From NCBI RefSeq assembly GCF_036634195.1, contig NZ_JAZIFY010000002.1:372001-436000 (forward strand): a stretch of DNA of 64,000 nucleotides. The letters run 5' to 3'. The notes under the pieces are model-generated. The model ran no database searches and was not told the DNA's origin. It saw only the letters and a list, made by a program, of their open reading frames with translations. Below, one piece after another: positions 14,933 to 27,633 of the stretch (position 1 is the stretch's first letter; each line of letters starts with the position of its first letter). Source of the DNA: Streptomyces sp. P9-A4 (GTDB taxonomy: Bacteria > Actinomycetota > Actinomycetes > Streptomycetales > Streptomycetaceae). The translations under genes were made by a program, and so were the position numbers.

Positions 14933-16657
14933 CTACTCGGCCATCTCGTACGCGCCCGAGAGCGCCTCGACGTCCTTCCAGACCCGGGCCGAGCGCGCCG
15001 CGTCGACGACCGGGCGACGGACCGCTCCGAGCGCCCAGGCCTGCTGCGCCCCGGTGGCGGAGTCCTTGCCGTGGAGTTCGACGGCGTGCGCGGAGAAGTC
15101 CCGTACGAGTACGGCGAACAGCTCGTCGAGGACGTCCTCGTCGAGTTCCGTCAGGCGGGCCTGCTCCAGGACCAGCTGCCCGTGGACGACGAGCGCGAAC
15201 AGCTGGCCGACGGCGAGCAGCAGGTCCAGGTCGCGGCTCTGCTCCTCGTCGGGCGCGGCGGTGGTGACGAACGCGCAGAGGGCGTCGGCCTGCTCACGGA
15301 AGCGGCCGACGTTGGGCAGGTGGGCGTACGCCTCGTACGCGGGCCGCCAGTCGTGGAAGCGTACGGATCCCAGGCCGCGGGCCGGGCCCTGCCGGAAGAG
15401 GAAGGTGTCGTCCGCGCCGTCCAGGCGGGTCGGGACGGGCTCGTACGCGGCCGGGTCGAGCAGGTGGTTCCGCATGAACTTGAGGATCAGCGCCAGGTTG
15501 ACGTGGACGGTGCCCTCCAGCTTCGGCAGGCCGCGGATCTCCACCGCCGCCTGGGCGAAGTAGTTGTCCTTCTCGAAGCCCTTGGCGGCGATGACGTCCC
15601 ACATCAGGTCGATGACCTTCTCGCCCTCCGTGGTCACCTTCATCTTCGTCATCGGGTTGAAGAGGAGGTAGCGGCGGTCGTCGGGTCCTGCCGAGCGGAA
15701 GTAGTCGACGGCGCGGTCGCTGAACAGCTTCATGCCGACGAGCCGGACGTACGCGTCGGTCAGCTCGCGCCGCACGTGCGGGAAGGCGGTGACGGGACGG
15801 CCGTACAGGACGCGGTTGTGGGCGTGGGTGACCGCCTCGTACATCGCGTGCTCGCAGATGCCGATCGAGGCGGTGCACAGGTTGAACTTGCCGACGTTGA
15901 CGGTGTTGAGGGCGGCGTCGAAGGCGGCACGGCCGGTGTGCAGGACGTCCTCGGCGGCCACCGGGTAGTCCTCAAGGCGGAACTCGCTCACGAACTTCGA
16001 CGAGTCGACGACGTTCTTGACGAGGTGGTACGCCGGGTGGCGGCTGTCGGCGGCGAAGAAGACGTACCCCTCGGGGCCCTCGACGTCGGTGCGGCGACCG
16101 AAGACGGAGACGAGTCCGGCGGCGTTGCCGTTGCCGATGTAGTACTTCGAACCGGTGGCCCGGAACCCGCCCGTGGCGTCGGGCTCCAGGAGCATGTCGG
16201 TGGAGTAGATGTCGGCGCCGTGGGACTTCTCGGAGAGGCCGAAGGCGAACACCTCGCCCTGGGAGAGGAGTCCGGCGGCGCGGGCGCGGGCGGCCGCGTT
16301 GCCGCTCTGCCAGACCGGGCCGAGGCCGAGGACGGTGACCTGCCAGGCGTACCAGTAGTCGAGGCCGTAGAAGCCGAGGATTTCGTTGAGGGCGGCGATG
16401 CGCGCGGTGTCCCAGCGCTTGTCGGACTGCCCCACGGCGGCTTCGGCGGAGGGCGTCAGGAAGGTCTCGAACAGTCCCTCCTCGGCGGAGAAGGCGAGGA
16501 AGTCGCCCAGCCAGGCCCGGGTGCGGTAGTCCTCGATCAGCCGGCACCTGCCGCGCGCCTCGAACCAGTCGACGGTGGCGCGCAGCAGCCGCCGGGTCTC
16601 GGGGTCGAAGTGCGCGGGGTCGTAGGTGTGGGGGTTGAACAGCGGCGAGTCGGCCAT
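14933..16657 (-). CDS. Acyl-CoA dehydrogenase family protein
   Basis: A 574-residue flavoenzyme larger than the usual 380-residue acyl-CoA dehydrogenases and closer to acyl-CoA oxidase-like members. Features are the flavin-contacting segment FAFGLSEKSHGADIYSTD near residues 137-154, ATGSKYYIGNGNAAGLVSVF, then the helical C-terminal domain with NVGKFNLCTASIGICEHAMY and LTDAYVRLVGMKLF. It probably performs alpha,beta-dehydrogenation of an acyl-CoA. The ATG is 59 bp downstream of the PadR stop, so the two form an operon controlled by the palindrome at 17302-17315. The substrate is unknown. Confidence 0.87.
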   Translation of the reverse strand: MADSPLFNPHTYDPAHFDPETRRLLRATVDWFEARGRCRLIEDYRTRAWLGDFLAFSAEEGLFETFLTPSAEAAVGQSDKRWDTARIAALNEILGFYGLDYWYAWQVTVLGLGPVWQSGNAAARARAAGLLSQGEVFAFGLSEKSHGADIYSTDMLLEPDATGGFRATGSKYYIGNGNAAGLVSVFGRRTDVEGPEGYVFFAADSRHPAYHLVKNVVDSSKFVSEFRLEDYPVAAEDVLHTGRAAFDAALNTVNVGKFNLCTASIGICEHAMYEAVTHAHNRVLYGRPVTAFPHVRRELTDAYVRLVGMKLFSDRAVDYFRSAGPDDRRYLLFNPMTKMKVTTEGEKVIDLMWDVIAAKGFEKDNYFAQAAVEIRGLPKLEGTVHVNLALILKFMRNHLLDPAAYEPVPTRLDGADDTFLFRQGPARGLGSVRFHDWRPAYEAYAHLPNVGRFREQADALCAFVTTAAPDEEQSRDLDLLLAVGQLFALVVHGQLVLEQARLTELDEDVLDELFAVLVRDFSAHAVELHGKDSATGAQQAWALGAVRRPVVDAARSARVWKDVEALSGAYEMAE

Positions 16658-16716
16658 GTGCTCCGCCTTTCGGGTCCGGTGGACGAGGGGGTCGGTCGGG
16701 TTCGGGAGGGCGCCTC

Positions 16717-17286
16717 TCAGTGCCCGGGGGCGAGCCGGTGCAGGGTGGCGAGGACGTCGTCGAGCCAGGCGAGCGTCATCCGCTCGTACGCGATGCCGCC
16801 GCGCAGCACGACGTGCTGGAGTTCCCGGCCCGCGTCGGGCGGGCCTCCGGCCGCGCCGGGCGCATCGGGTCCCGTGAAGTCGCGCTCCTCACCGGCGAGG
16901 TAGTGCGCGAGGCGTTCCGTGTGCGCCTGCCTGTGCCGTTCCACCTCGTGGATCAGAGCGGCGGGGTCGTCGAAGGCCGCGCCCCGGATCTTCACCGCGA
17001 GGTCGTGCCGGAGGCTCTCGGGTTCGACGGGCCGGTGCAGCCAGGCGGACAGGGCGCTCCGGCCGGGGTCCGCGACGGAGTACTCCTTCTTGTCCGGGCG
17101 GCCCTGCTGGGGCACGTCCCGGACGTCGATCCAGCCGTCGCCCTCCATGCGCTTGAGCACGCGGTAGATCTGCTGATGGCTGGCCGTCCAGAAGTAACCG
17201 ATGGAACGCTCGAAGCGCCGGGCCAGCTCGTAGCCGGACCCGGGCTTCTCCAGCAGGGACACGAGAATCGCGTGTTCGATCGCCAC
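16717..17286 (-). CDS. PadR family transcriptional regulator
   Basis: A 189-residue regulator with the PadR winged helix at the N-terminus (IEHAILVSLLEKPGSGYEL, RRFERSIGYFWTASHQQIY, then RVLKRMEGDGWI) and a C-terminal helical dimerisation region typical of the Vir-type subgroup. GTG 17286 was chosen over ATG 17316 and an upstream start at 17352 because a perfect TGCAAC/GTTGCA palindrome covers the ATG at 17316, which makes sense as an operator in the leader, and because PadR proteins normally start right before IEHAIL. It likely represses itself and the downstream acyl-CoA dehydrogenase, responding to an acyl or phenolic ligand. Confidence 0.88.
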   Translation of the reverse strand: MAIEHAILVSLLEKPGSGYELARRFERSIGYFWTASHQQIYRVLKRMEGDGWIDVRDVPQQGRPDKKEYSVADPGRSALSAWLHRPVEPESLRHDLAVKIRGAAFDDPAALIHEVERHRQAHTERLAHYLAGEERDFTGPDAPGAAGGPPDAGRELQHVVLRGGIAYERMTLAWLDDVLATLHRLAPGH

Positions 17287-17301
17287 ACCGGAATCTTTCT
17301 G

Positions 17302-17315
17302 TGCAACTCGTTGCA
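17302..17315. promoter_or_regulatory. Probable PadR operator
   Basis: TGCAAC-TC-GTTGCA, a perfect 14-bp inverted repeat of lower GC content than its surroundings, 16 bp upstream of the padR GTG. PadR-like proteins typically autorepress by binding short AT-richer dyads over their own promoter. The position strongly suggests autoregulation, with acyl-CoA dehydrogenase control through read-through. Confidence 0.65.
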
Positions 17316-17371
17316 TAGACAAGTCGGCGCGGCCGGATGAGACGCGGCTCACCGCGGGAGGGGCCCGCTCG

Positions 17372-18508
17372 CTACGGTGCGACGTCCGCGCGCCGTCCGC
17401 GCCGGAGCATCGCCAGGCGGCTCGCCGTACGGTCCAGGTCGCGCAGGAGGCCGGAGTCCTCGGACAGTCCGGCCAGTGGGTCGGCGCCGATCAGGACCAG
17501 GCGTATGTCGCGGTCGCAGCAGACGTCCACCAGGTTGGCGAAGCGCTGGCGTCCGTCCGCCGTGCACGAGGCGAGCGGGGGTACGTCGTCCAGGACGAGG
17601 GTGCCGAATCGCTCGGCGAGGGCCAGGTAGTCGGGCACCGCGGTGGTGGCCTCGCACAGTGCGTCGAAGCCGAACCACACCAGGTCGGCGCGGGCTGCCT
17701 TGGCGGACAGCTCGCGATGGTGCGCGGCCACGAGAACGGCCTCACCGGGCCGCGGCGCGTCCGGTCCCGGCTCGCCCGGCAGGGCGTCGGCCCCCTCCGT
17801 CAGGACGCCTCCTTCCGTGAGGTGGGCCCCGTCCGTCAGGCGGGCCCCTTCGGCGAACCTCCGTGCGCCGTGGGCCGGCGCGGGGAGGCGCCGGAAGTCC
17901 GTCGGGCCGGACACGTCGAGGACGTCCATCCGCTCCTCGATCCGCTGGATCGTGGGCTCGAAGAGATGGTGGTAGAGGGGGTCGGGCATCAGGCCGGCGG
18001 GTGGGTAGTTGGAGGTGGTGACGAGGGTGATGCGCCGGTCGAGGAGTGTCCGGAAGAGCCGGGCGACGAGCATCGCGTCGCCCGCGTCGTGGGCGTGGAA
18101 CTCGTCGAAGACCAGGAGCCGGCAGTCGCCGAGCAGTTCGTCCACCGCCCGGTCCACGGCGCTGTGCCCGCCGTCGCGTACCTGACCTTCACGGGCCACG
18201 CCGTCGTGCAGGGCGCGGAAGAAGTCGTGGAAGTGCAGCCGCCGCTTGCGACGGAGCGGCAGGCCGTCGAAGAAGGTGTCCACGAGCCAGCTCTTGCCGC
18301 GCCCGACCGGGCCCCACACGTAGAGGTTGCGGGGCGAGGGACGGGACCGGCGGAACAGGCCACCGGTTCCGGCCAGTTCACCGGCCAGCAGGCTGAGCCG
18401 CTCGACGGCCCGCTCCTGGGCCGCGGAGAGGGTGAAACCCCGCTGTTCCGAAGCCTGTTGAAAGTGGCGGCGCATGGCCTCGTGCTGCTCGCGTGTCTTC
18501 TGATTCAC
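17372..18508 (-). CDS. zapE: ZapE/AFG1-family ATPase
   Basis: A 378-residue P-loop ATPase of the ZapE/Lace1 family, linked in other bacteria to cell division and protein quality control. Visible features are the N-terminal helices ending RRHFQQASEQRGFTLSAAQE, Walker A GPVGRGKSWLVD, HFHDFFRALHD, Walker B LLVFDEFHAHD, then LVTTSNYPPAGLMPD and the C-terminal LVLIGADPLAGL. GTG 18508 starts the conserved NQKTREQHE region; the open frame further upstream is part of a GH15 relic. An LT(E/D)G repeat insertion (LTDGAHLTEGGVLTEGA) sits in the middle and looks like slippage. There is no adjacent operon partner. Confidence 0.85.
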   Translation of the reverse strand: MNQKTREQHEAMRRHFQQASEQRGFTLSAAQERAVERLSLLAGELAGTGGLFRRSRPSPRNLYVWGPVGRGKSWLVDTFFDGLPLRRKRRLHFHDFFRALHDGVAREGQVRDGGHSAVDRAVDELLGDCRLLVFDEFHAHDAGDAMLVARLFRTLLDRRITLVTTSNYPPAGLMPDPLYHHLFEPTIQRIEERMDVLDVSGPTDFRRLPAPAHGARRFAEGARLTDGAHLTEGGVLTEGADALPGEPGPDAPRPGEAVLVAAHHRELSAKAARADLVWFGFDALCEATTAVPDYLALAERFGTLVLDDVPPLASCTADGRQRFANLVDVCCDRDIRLVLIGADPLAGLSEDSGLLRDLDRTASRLAMLRRGRRADVAP

Positions 18509-18539
18509 GCGCGGGGAGACTAGCACCGGGCATGAACAC

Positions 18540-18748
18540 GCCTGTCGCCGAGGTGCGTTCGGCCACGGCTTGTCCATCGCGTAGCGGGCCTGTTCGAGCC
18601 GGCGCCTCCACGTAGAGGAAGCCGCACAGCGAGAAGGTGCCCTCGGCGCCGCGCGGGCCGTCGGGGGACGCCTCGGGGTCGTACCGGCAGACGAGGCCGT
18701 CCGTGACGAGTCCACGCCCCATGGCGTCCGCGACGCTGCGTTCGCCCG
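18540..18748 (-). pseudogene. Relic of a GH15 (glucoamylase/trehalase-like) gene, C-terminal fragment
   Basis: Reading leftward from about 18748 gives ERSVADAMGRGLVTDGL, then VCRYDPEASPDGPRGAEG and TFSLCGFLYVEA, which match the late catalytic region of GH15 enzymes (family pattern DGLV-RYD, GEGTF, C-FW-VEALA). The reading then shifts frame and continues as RRLEQARYAMDKPW, the expected next segment. There is no start, at least one frameshift, and everything upstream is missing. It lies between the zapE start and the carboxylate-amine ligase stop. The family assignment is from remembered motifs. Confidence 0.72.
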
Positions 18749-18755
18749 GCCCCCG

Positions 18756-20234
18756 TCAGTCCACCGGCCAGGTGTGGGCCGGCGCGTTCAGATGCATGTA
18801 CTCGACGTACTGCTCCGTCATCCGCCGCAGGGCCTCGTGCCGGTCGGCGTGCCCGTGCTCCTGGAGGTGACGGACCGTCTCCGCCTGCCACACGGCGCCG
18901 TTGCGCCCGGTGACGCACCGCTGCTCGATGACCCCGAGGAGCGGCTCCCGCCGGGCCGCGTCCAGACCCATCCGCTCCAGGCCCCGGTCCGCCAGCGGCA
19001 GCAGGCGCCGCAGCACCAGCTCCGTCACCGGGACCTCGCCCGCCCCGGGCCAGTACAGCTGCGCGTCGATGCCGTGCCGCGCCGCGGTGTGCAGGTTCTC
19101 CTCCGCCGCCGCGAAGGACATCCGCGACCAGACCGGCCGGTCCTCGTCGACGAGGGCGCGGACCAGACCGTAGTAGAACGCGCCGTTCGACAGCACGTCG
19201 GCCACCGTGGGGCCCGCCGGCAGGACCCGGTTCTCCACCCGCAGGTGGGGGACGCCGTCGACCACGTCGTACACGGGCCGGTTCCAGCGGTAGACCGTCC
19301 CGTTGTGCAGGGTGAGCTCGGAGAGGGCGGGGGTCCCGCCGCGCGCGAGCGTCTCCTCCGGGTCCTCGTCGTCGCACAGCGGCAGCAGCGCGGGGAAGTA
19401 CCGCGCGTTCTCCTCGAAGAGGTCGAAGACGGAGGTGATCCACCGCTCGCCGAACCACACCCGCGGCCGGACCCCCTGCACCTTGATCTCGTCCGGCCGG
19501 GTGTCGGTGGCCTGCTCGAACAGCGGGATGCGCGTCTCGCGCCACAGCTCCTTGCCGAACAGGAACGGCGAGTTCGCCGCCAGGGCCACCTGCACGCCCG
19601 CCACGGCCTGCGCGGCGTTCCAGCAGCCGGCGAACTCGTCCGGCGCGACCTGCAGATGGAACTGGGTGCTGGTGCACGCCGCCTCCGGCGTGATCGTCCC
19701 GGCGTAGGTCCGCAGCCGTTCCACGCCGTCGACCGAGATCAGCAGGTCTTCTCCCCGCGCGGCGAAGATCTGTTCGTTCAGCAGGTGGTAGCGCGGGTTC
19801 TCGGAGAGCGATTCGGGGCCCGTGTCCTTCAGCTCCAGCGTCGGCAGGATCCCGATCATGACCAGGTGCGCGCCGATCGCCGCCGCCTTCTCCTCGGCGT
19901 GGTTCAGCGCGCCGCGGATCTCCCGCTCCCAGGAGTCGGGGCCGCCAGCCGCCAGCCGCCGGGGCTCGATGTTGATCTCCAGGTTGAACCTGCCGAGCTC
20001 GGTCGACCAGGAGGGGTCCGCGATCGCCGCCAGCACGTCCGGGCCGCGCATCGCGGGCTCGGCGGCGCCGTCCACGAGGTTCAGTTCGATCTCGAGACCC
20101 ACCTGTGGCCGTTCGAAGTCGAAGCGCGACTCGCGCAGCATCCGCGCGAACACGTCCAGGCAGGTGTGCGCCTTGTTCCGGAACCGGCGACGGTCTTCAC
20201 GGGTGAAATCCAGCGCCGGGACATCACGTCCCAT
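18756..20234 (-). CDS. Carboxylate-amine ligase / glutamate-cysteine ligase family protein
   Basis: A 492-residue ATP-grasp-like enzyme of the GCS2 superfamily. Conserved-looking segments are GLEIELNLVD (residues about 46-55), GRFNLEINIEP, YAGTITPEAACTSTQFHLQV, LAANSPFLFGKELW and HLRVENRVLPAGPTVADVL, the usual ATP/Mg and glutamate-binding core. Such proteins join glutamate to an amine; true glutathione synthesis is unlikely in Streptomyces, so another gamma-glutamyl product is probable. ATG 20234 was chosen because GLEIE then lies at a typical distance from the start. It is transcribed away from the DUF4139 pair. Confidence 0.85.
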   Translation of the reverse strand: MGRDVPALDFTREDRRRFRNKAHTCLDVFARMLRESRFDFERPQVGLEIELNLVDGAAEPAMRGPDVLAAIADPSWSTELGRFNLEINIEPRRLAAGGPDSWEREIRGALNHAEEKAAAIGAHLVMIGILPTLELKDTGPESLSENPRYHLLNEQIFAARGEDLLISVDGVERLRTYAGTITPEAACTSTQFHLQVAPDEFAGCWNAAQAVAGVQVALAANSPFLFGKELWRETRIPLFEQATDTRPDEIKVQGVRPRVWFGERWITSVFDLFEENARYFPALLPLCDDEDPEETLARGGTPALSELTLHNGTVYRWNRPVYDVVDGVPHLRVENRVLPAGPTVADVLSNGAFYYGLVRALVDEDRPVWSRMSFAAAEENLHTAARHGIDAQLYWPGAGEVPVTELVLRRLLPLADRGLERMGLDAARREPLLGVIEQRCVTGRNGAVWQAETVRHLQEHGHADRHEALRRMTEQYVEYMHLNAPAHTWPVD

Positions 20235-20483
20235 CGGTCTCTCCGGGTCTGGTCGGCACGGACCCCCACCCCTCAGCGTCGCACTCCGAAGGCTGCCCAA
20301 CCACCGAAGCCCGGCCCGGCGCCGTCCCGTCCCGTCCCGTCACGCCAGGTCCGGGCCACGTTCGGGGCAGGTCCCCGGGTTCCGGGTCCTCCGGTCGCCG
20401 CCCGCCCACGTACCGCCCCGGCGTAGGCTTCGCCGGAAAGGACGCTGTGGGGCACGGGCCGGTCTTGACCGGGCCGGGCGGGG

Positions 20484-22652
20484 ATGGACGGGGGCGGGGC
20501 GATGACGGCCGGTACGGAACGGACGACAGGTACGGCGGGGACGGCGACGGGCACGCCGGGGACGTGGGGTTCGGCCCTGGATTCGGTCGTGGTGTACGCC
20601 CAGGGCGCGCTGTGCCGCCGGCTGGCCCGGGGCGCCGTACCGTCCGACGGCCGGGTACGGGTGACCGGGCTCCCCCGCACCCTGGACCCCGGCTCGCTCC
20701 GGGCGCGCGTCCTCGGCGCCTCCGGCCTGCGGGTGACCGAGGCCCGGATCGAGGTCGGGGCGGAGCCGCTCGACACGGACGACGGTTCCCGGGACGCCCT
20801 GCGGCACGAGGTGGAGCGGCTGCGTGACGCGGCCTCGGCCGTGCGGGGACGCCGGGACCGGCAGCTGGGCCTGATCGCCGAGGCCGGCGGACTGCACCCG
20901 GTGGCCCCGGCCCGCAAGCGCGACGACCCGCACCGCCGTACGCCCGTCGACGCATGGCTGGAACTCGCCGATTTCGTCGACGCCCGACTGGCCGGACTGC
21001 ACACCCGGCTCGACGAGCTCGAAGAGGCCCTGGAGCACGCCGACCACGCGTTCGACGTCGCCTCGGACCGGCTGGCCCGCGCCTCCGACGACGCTCCGCC
21101 GGCGCACGTGGAGACGACGGTCTCCGCGGTCCTCACCCTCGCCGGGGACGGATCCGACGCCGAGGCGGAGGATGTGGAGCTGGAGGTGGAGTACGGCGTC
21201 CCGGGCGCCGTCTGGGTCCCCGCGTACCGGCTCACCCACCGTCAGGGCGACGGCACCGGGCGGCTGGTACTGCGCGCCTCGGTCGCCCAGCGCACCGGCG
21301 AGGACTGGACCGGGGTGCGCCTCGCCCTCGCCACCGCCGACCTCCGGCGCCGCACCGACCTGCCGAAACTCCGCTCGATCAGGATCGGCCGCCGCCAGGA
21401 GGCCCCCGCTCCGTCCGGCTGGCGTGAGCCTCCGACGGGCCTCGCCGACCTCTTCACCGGGTACGAGGCCGCCGGCCCCCGGCCCCTCACGGCAGGCGGC
21501 TTCGCTGTCGGCGCTGCCGCTTCCGCACCCGCCATGGCCGGGGACACCGGCATGGCCGTCGGCGGCGCCGCGCCCGGCTCGTATCCGCCCCCGTCGACAG
21601 GGCTCCCCGTCCCCGGCGGCGCGTACGGCGCCGCCCCCGACGCCTTCGGCGGTGCGGGGTCGCCCGACTTCGCCCCCCCGCGCCCCGCTGCGCCCGGCCT
21701 GGCCCGGACCGCCCGCCCCGCCTTCGGGGGGCCGCCGCCGGCCCACGCCGCCGCTCCCGCTCCCGCTCCGCCCGGCGGCATGCCCGTGCCGCCGCCCCCG
21801 CCTCCGGTTCCCGGTCCACCGCAGCCCAGCGCGGACGACCTCGACTACGCCTCCCTCGTCCTGAGCGGCCCCGACGGTCCGGGCGAGCGCCGGGGCCGGC
21901 TGTTCCCCGGGACCGGCGTCGACGCGGTGGCCGTCGAGTACCGCCGCCGTGCCGAGGCCGTGGCCTTCCTGCCGCTGCCCGGACACGCCGTGCGCCCGCG
22001 AGAGTCGGCCGGTTCCTTCGACCACCGCTTCGACGCCGTCGCCCGTGTGGACGTCCCCTCGGACCGCACCTGGCACACCGTCACCGTCGCGGAGATCCCG
22101 GTCGGCCTGCGCACCGAGTACGTCTGCGCGCCCTCCGTGGAGCAGACCGTGTACGCGACGCTCGTGCTCTCCAACGCCACCGGTCAGGCCCTCCTCGCGG
22201 GCCCGGTCGAGGTCACCGTCGACGACGAGTTCCTGCTGACCGCCGCTCTGCCCACGCTCGCCCCCGGCGGCGTCAGCCGGGTGGGGCTCGGCCCGGCCGA
22301 GGGCATCCGGGTCACCCGCCGCGCGAACCTGCGCGAGTCCACGGCGGGCCTGCGCAACAACGTCACCGTGCTCGGCCACCACGTCCACGTGGAACTGGCC
22401 AACGGGCTCAAGGGGCCCGCCGCCGTCGAGGTCCGCGAACGGGTGCCGGTGACCTCCGATCCGGACGTCCGGATCGAGGAAGACGCCGACTGGGCCGCTC
22501 CGGACGACGGGGCCGGACCCGAACAGCACGCCCCGGGCACCCGTATCTGGCGGGTCGAGCTGCCCGCCGGCGCCACCACCGTCCTCGACGGCCGTTACGA
22601 GATCCGCATCCCGGCCGGCAAAGCCCTGGTCGGCGGCAACCGCAGGAGCTGA
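20484..22652 (+). CDS. DUF4139-domain protein, MuiA-like (first of a pair)
   Basis: A protein of up to 722 residues. The N-terminal part matches DUF4140 (early strand VVVYAQGALCRRLARG), followed by a coiled-coil (about residues 95-200) and the DUF4139 beta region (VEYGVPGAVWVPAYRLTHR, QRTGEDWTGVRLALATADL). A long Pro/Ala/Gly-rich, probably disordered insertion (DNA about 21481-21840) splits the DUF4139 domain, which ends LPAGATTVLDGRYEIRIPAG. ATG 20502 is an alternative start. The family includes mucoidy inhibitor A; its activity is unknown. It is followed after 6 bp by a paralogue, implying a common complex. Confidence 0.83.
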   Translation: MDGGGAMTAGTERTTGTAGTATGTPGTWGSALDSVVVYAQGALCRRLARGAVPSDGRVRVTGLPRTLDPGSLRARVLGASGLRVTEARIEVGAEPLDTDDGSRDALRHEVERLRDAASAVRGRRDRQLGLIAEAGGLHPVAPARKRDDPHRRTPVDAWLELADFVDARLAGLHTRLDELEEALEHADHAFDVASDRLARASDDAPPAHVETTVSAVLTLAGDGSDAEAEDVELEVEYGVPGAVWVPAYRLTHRQGDGTGRLVLRASVAQRTGEDWTGVRLALATADLRRRTDLPKLRSIRIGRRQEAPAPSGWREPPTGLADLFTGYEAAGPRPLTAGGFAVGAAASAPAMAGDTGMAVGGAAPGSYPPPSTGLPVPGGAYGAAPDAFGGAGSPDFAPPRPAAPGLARTARPAFGGPPPAHAAAPAPAPPGGMPVPPPPPPVPGPPQPSADDLDYASLVLSGPDGPGERRGRLFPGTGVDAVAVEYRRRAEAVAFLPLPGHAVRPRESAGSFDHRFDAVARVDVPSDRTWHTVTVAEIPVGLRTEYVCAPSVEQTVYATLVLSNATGQALLAGPVEVTVDDEFLLTAALPTLAPGGVSRVGLGPAEGIRVTRRANLRESTAGLRNNVTVLGHHVHVELANGLKGPAAVEVRERVPVTSDPDVRIEEDADWAAPDDGAGPEQHAPGTRIWRVELPAGATTVLDGRYEIRIPAGKALVGGNRRS

Positions 22653-22658
22653 GACACC

Positions 22659-26641
<3,983 letters not shown>

Positions 26642-26643
<2 letters not shown>

Positions 26644-26760
26644 GAGCGCCGCTCGCAACGGAGACCGCTGCCCCGGTCCGAGAGCGCCGCTCTCGACCGA
26701 GGTCGCCGCTCCGGCCCGAGAGCGGCGCTCCGGCCCGAGAGCAGTGCCCCGGTCGGCCGT
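26642..26760. terminator. Repeat-rich terminator region downstream of katG
   Basis: GAGAGCGCCGCTC occurs just after the stop and again at 26680-26694 as GAGAGC-GCC-GCTCTC, a perfect hairpin. Variants CCCGAGAGCGGCGCTCC and CCCGAGAGCAG follow at about 26717-26745. The block is a cluster of short inverted and direct repeats, likely acting as terminator. It lies between katG and the convergent DUF1684 gene. Confidence 0.5.
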
Positions 26761-26793
26761 ATGCCGGCCGGCCGGGGCCGCGCGCTCACGGGG

Positions 26794-27633
26794 TCACGGG
26801 TTCACGGGCCCCCGCTCATGGGGGATCTTCTCCCCCGCTTCGACGGCGACGGGGAGCCGGTTCTCGGCCGGCGGCAGCGGGCAGGTCGCGAAGTCGGTGT
26901 AGGCGCAGGGCAGATTGCTCGCGCGGTTGAAGTCGAGGTGCACCGTGCCGTCGGGTCCCGGCGCGTCGATCCGGAGGGAGCGGTTGGCCGCGTAGGTGGT
27001 GACGCCGGAAGTGGCGTCGGTGAAGAGGACGGTGAAGCCGCCGGGCGTGTACCCGTTGAAGGCCGTCAGGCTCAGCTCCTGGCCGTCGAGCCGGAAGTCG
27101 ATCCGGCCCGGGGCGTCGTACACGTGCTTCAGTCCTTCGACGCTCGCGCCGACGGTGGTCGGGCGCGGTTCGGCGAAGGGGACGTACCGGCCGGTGACCG
27201 CCCAGCGCGGATCGGGCGCGTACGCGGGCGTTCCGCCGAAGGCGGCCCGCAGCGGATGGCCGGGGTGGCGAGGCCGGACCACATGGTGGCCGCCGCGCTT
27301 GGCGACCTCGATCACCGCATCGCCCCAGACGGCGTCGACGCCGCCGCGCTCGGGGACGAAGCCGAAGTCGTACCGACCCCGGACGGCGGTCCCGTCCACG
27401 AGAAGTTCCGTCCCCTCCTCCAGTTCCACGGTCACGCCCCCGGGTCCGGTCGACCAGAGTCCGGGGGCGTCGGGGACGCGCTGCGGCTCGGCGGTGAGCC
27501 AGTGCAGTCCCGTGATGGCGAGGAAGCCGTGCTCTGCGGCGAGCCGGGCGTCCTTGCCCCGGTGCCACTCCTCCCATTCCGCGGTGAACAGGTCGGGGTC
27601 GGCGGGCGGCTCGGGGGTGTTCCGTACGCTCAT
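26794..27633 (-). CDS. DUF1684-domain protein
   Basis: A 279-residue soluble protein. It begins with W-rich helices (FTAEWEEWHRGKDARL), then FLAITGLHWL and the DUF1684 beta-rich body with GRYDFGFVPERGG, RYVPFAEPRP and the C-terminal LDFNRASNLPCAYTDFATCP containing two conserved Cys. The family is widespread and uncharacterised. The ATG at 27633 follows a GGAGGACCC site. A cysteine-containing leader ORF of the actinobacterial RHVD type lies 195 bp upstream on the same strand, suggesting control by cysteine or sulfur supply; that link is inferred. Confidence 0.83.
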   Translation of the reverse strand: MSVRNTPEPPADPDLFTAEWEEWHRGKDARLAAEHGFLAITGLHWLTAEPQRVPDAPGLWSTGPGGVTVELEEGTELLVDGTAVRGRYDFGFVPERGGVDAVWGDAVIEVAKRGGHHVVRPRHPGHPLRAAFGGTPAYAPDPRWAVTGRYVPFAEPRPTTVGASVEGLKHVYDAPGRIDFRLDGQELSLTAFNGYTPGGFTVLFTDATSGVTTYAANRSLRIDAPGPDGTVHLDFNRASNLPCAYTDFATCPLPPAENRLPVAVEAGEKIPHERGPVNP

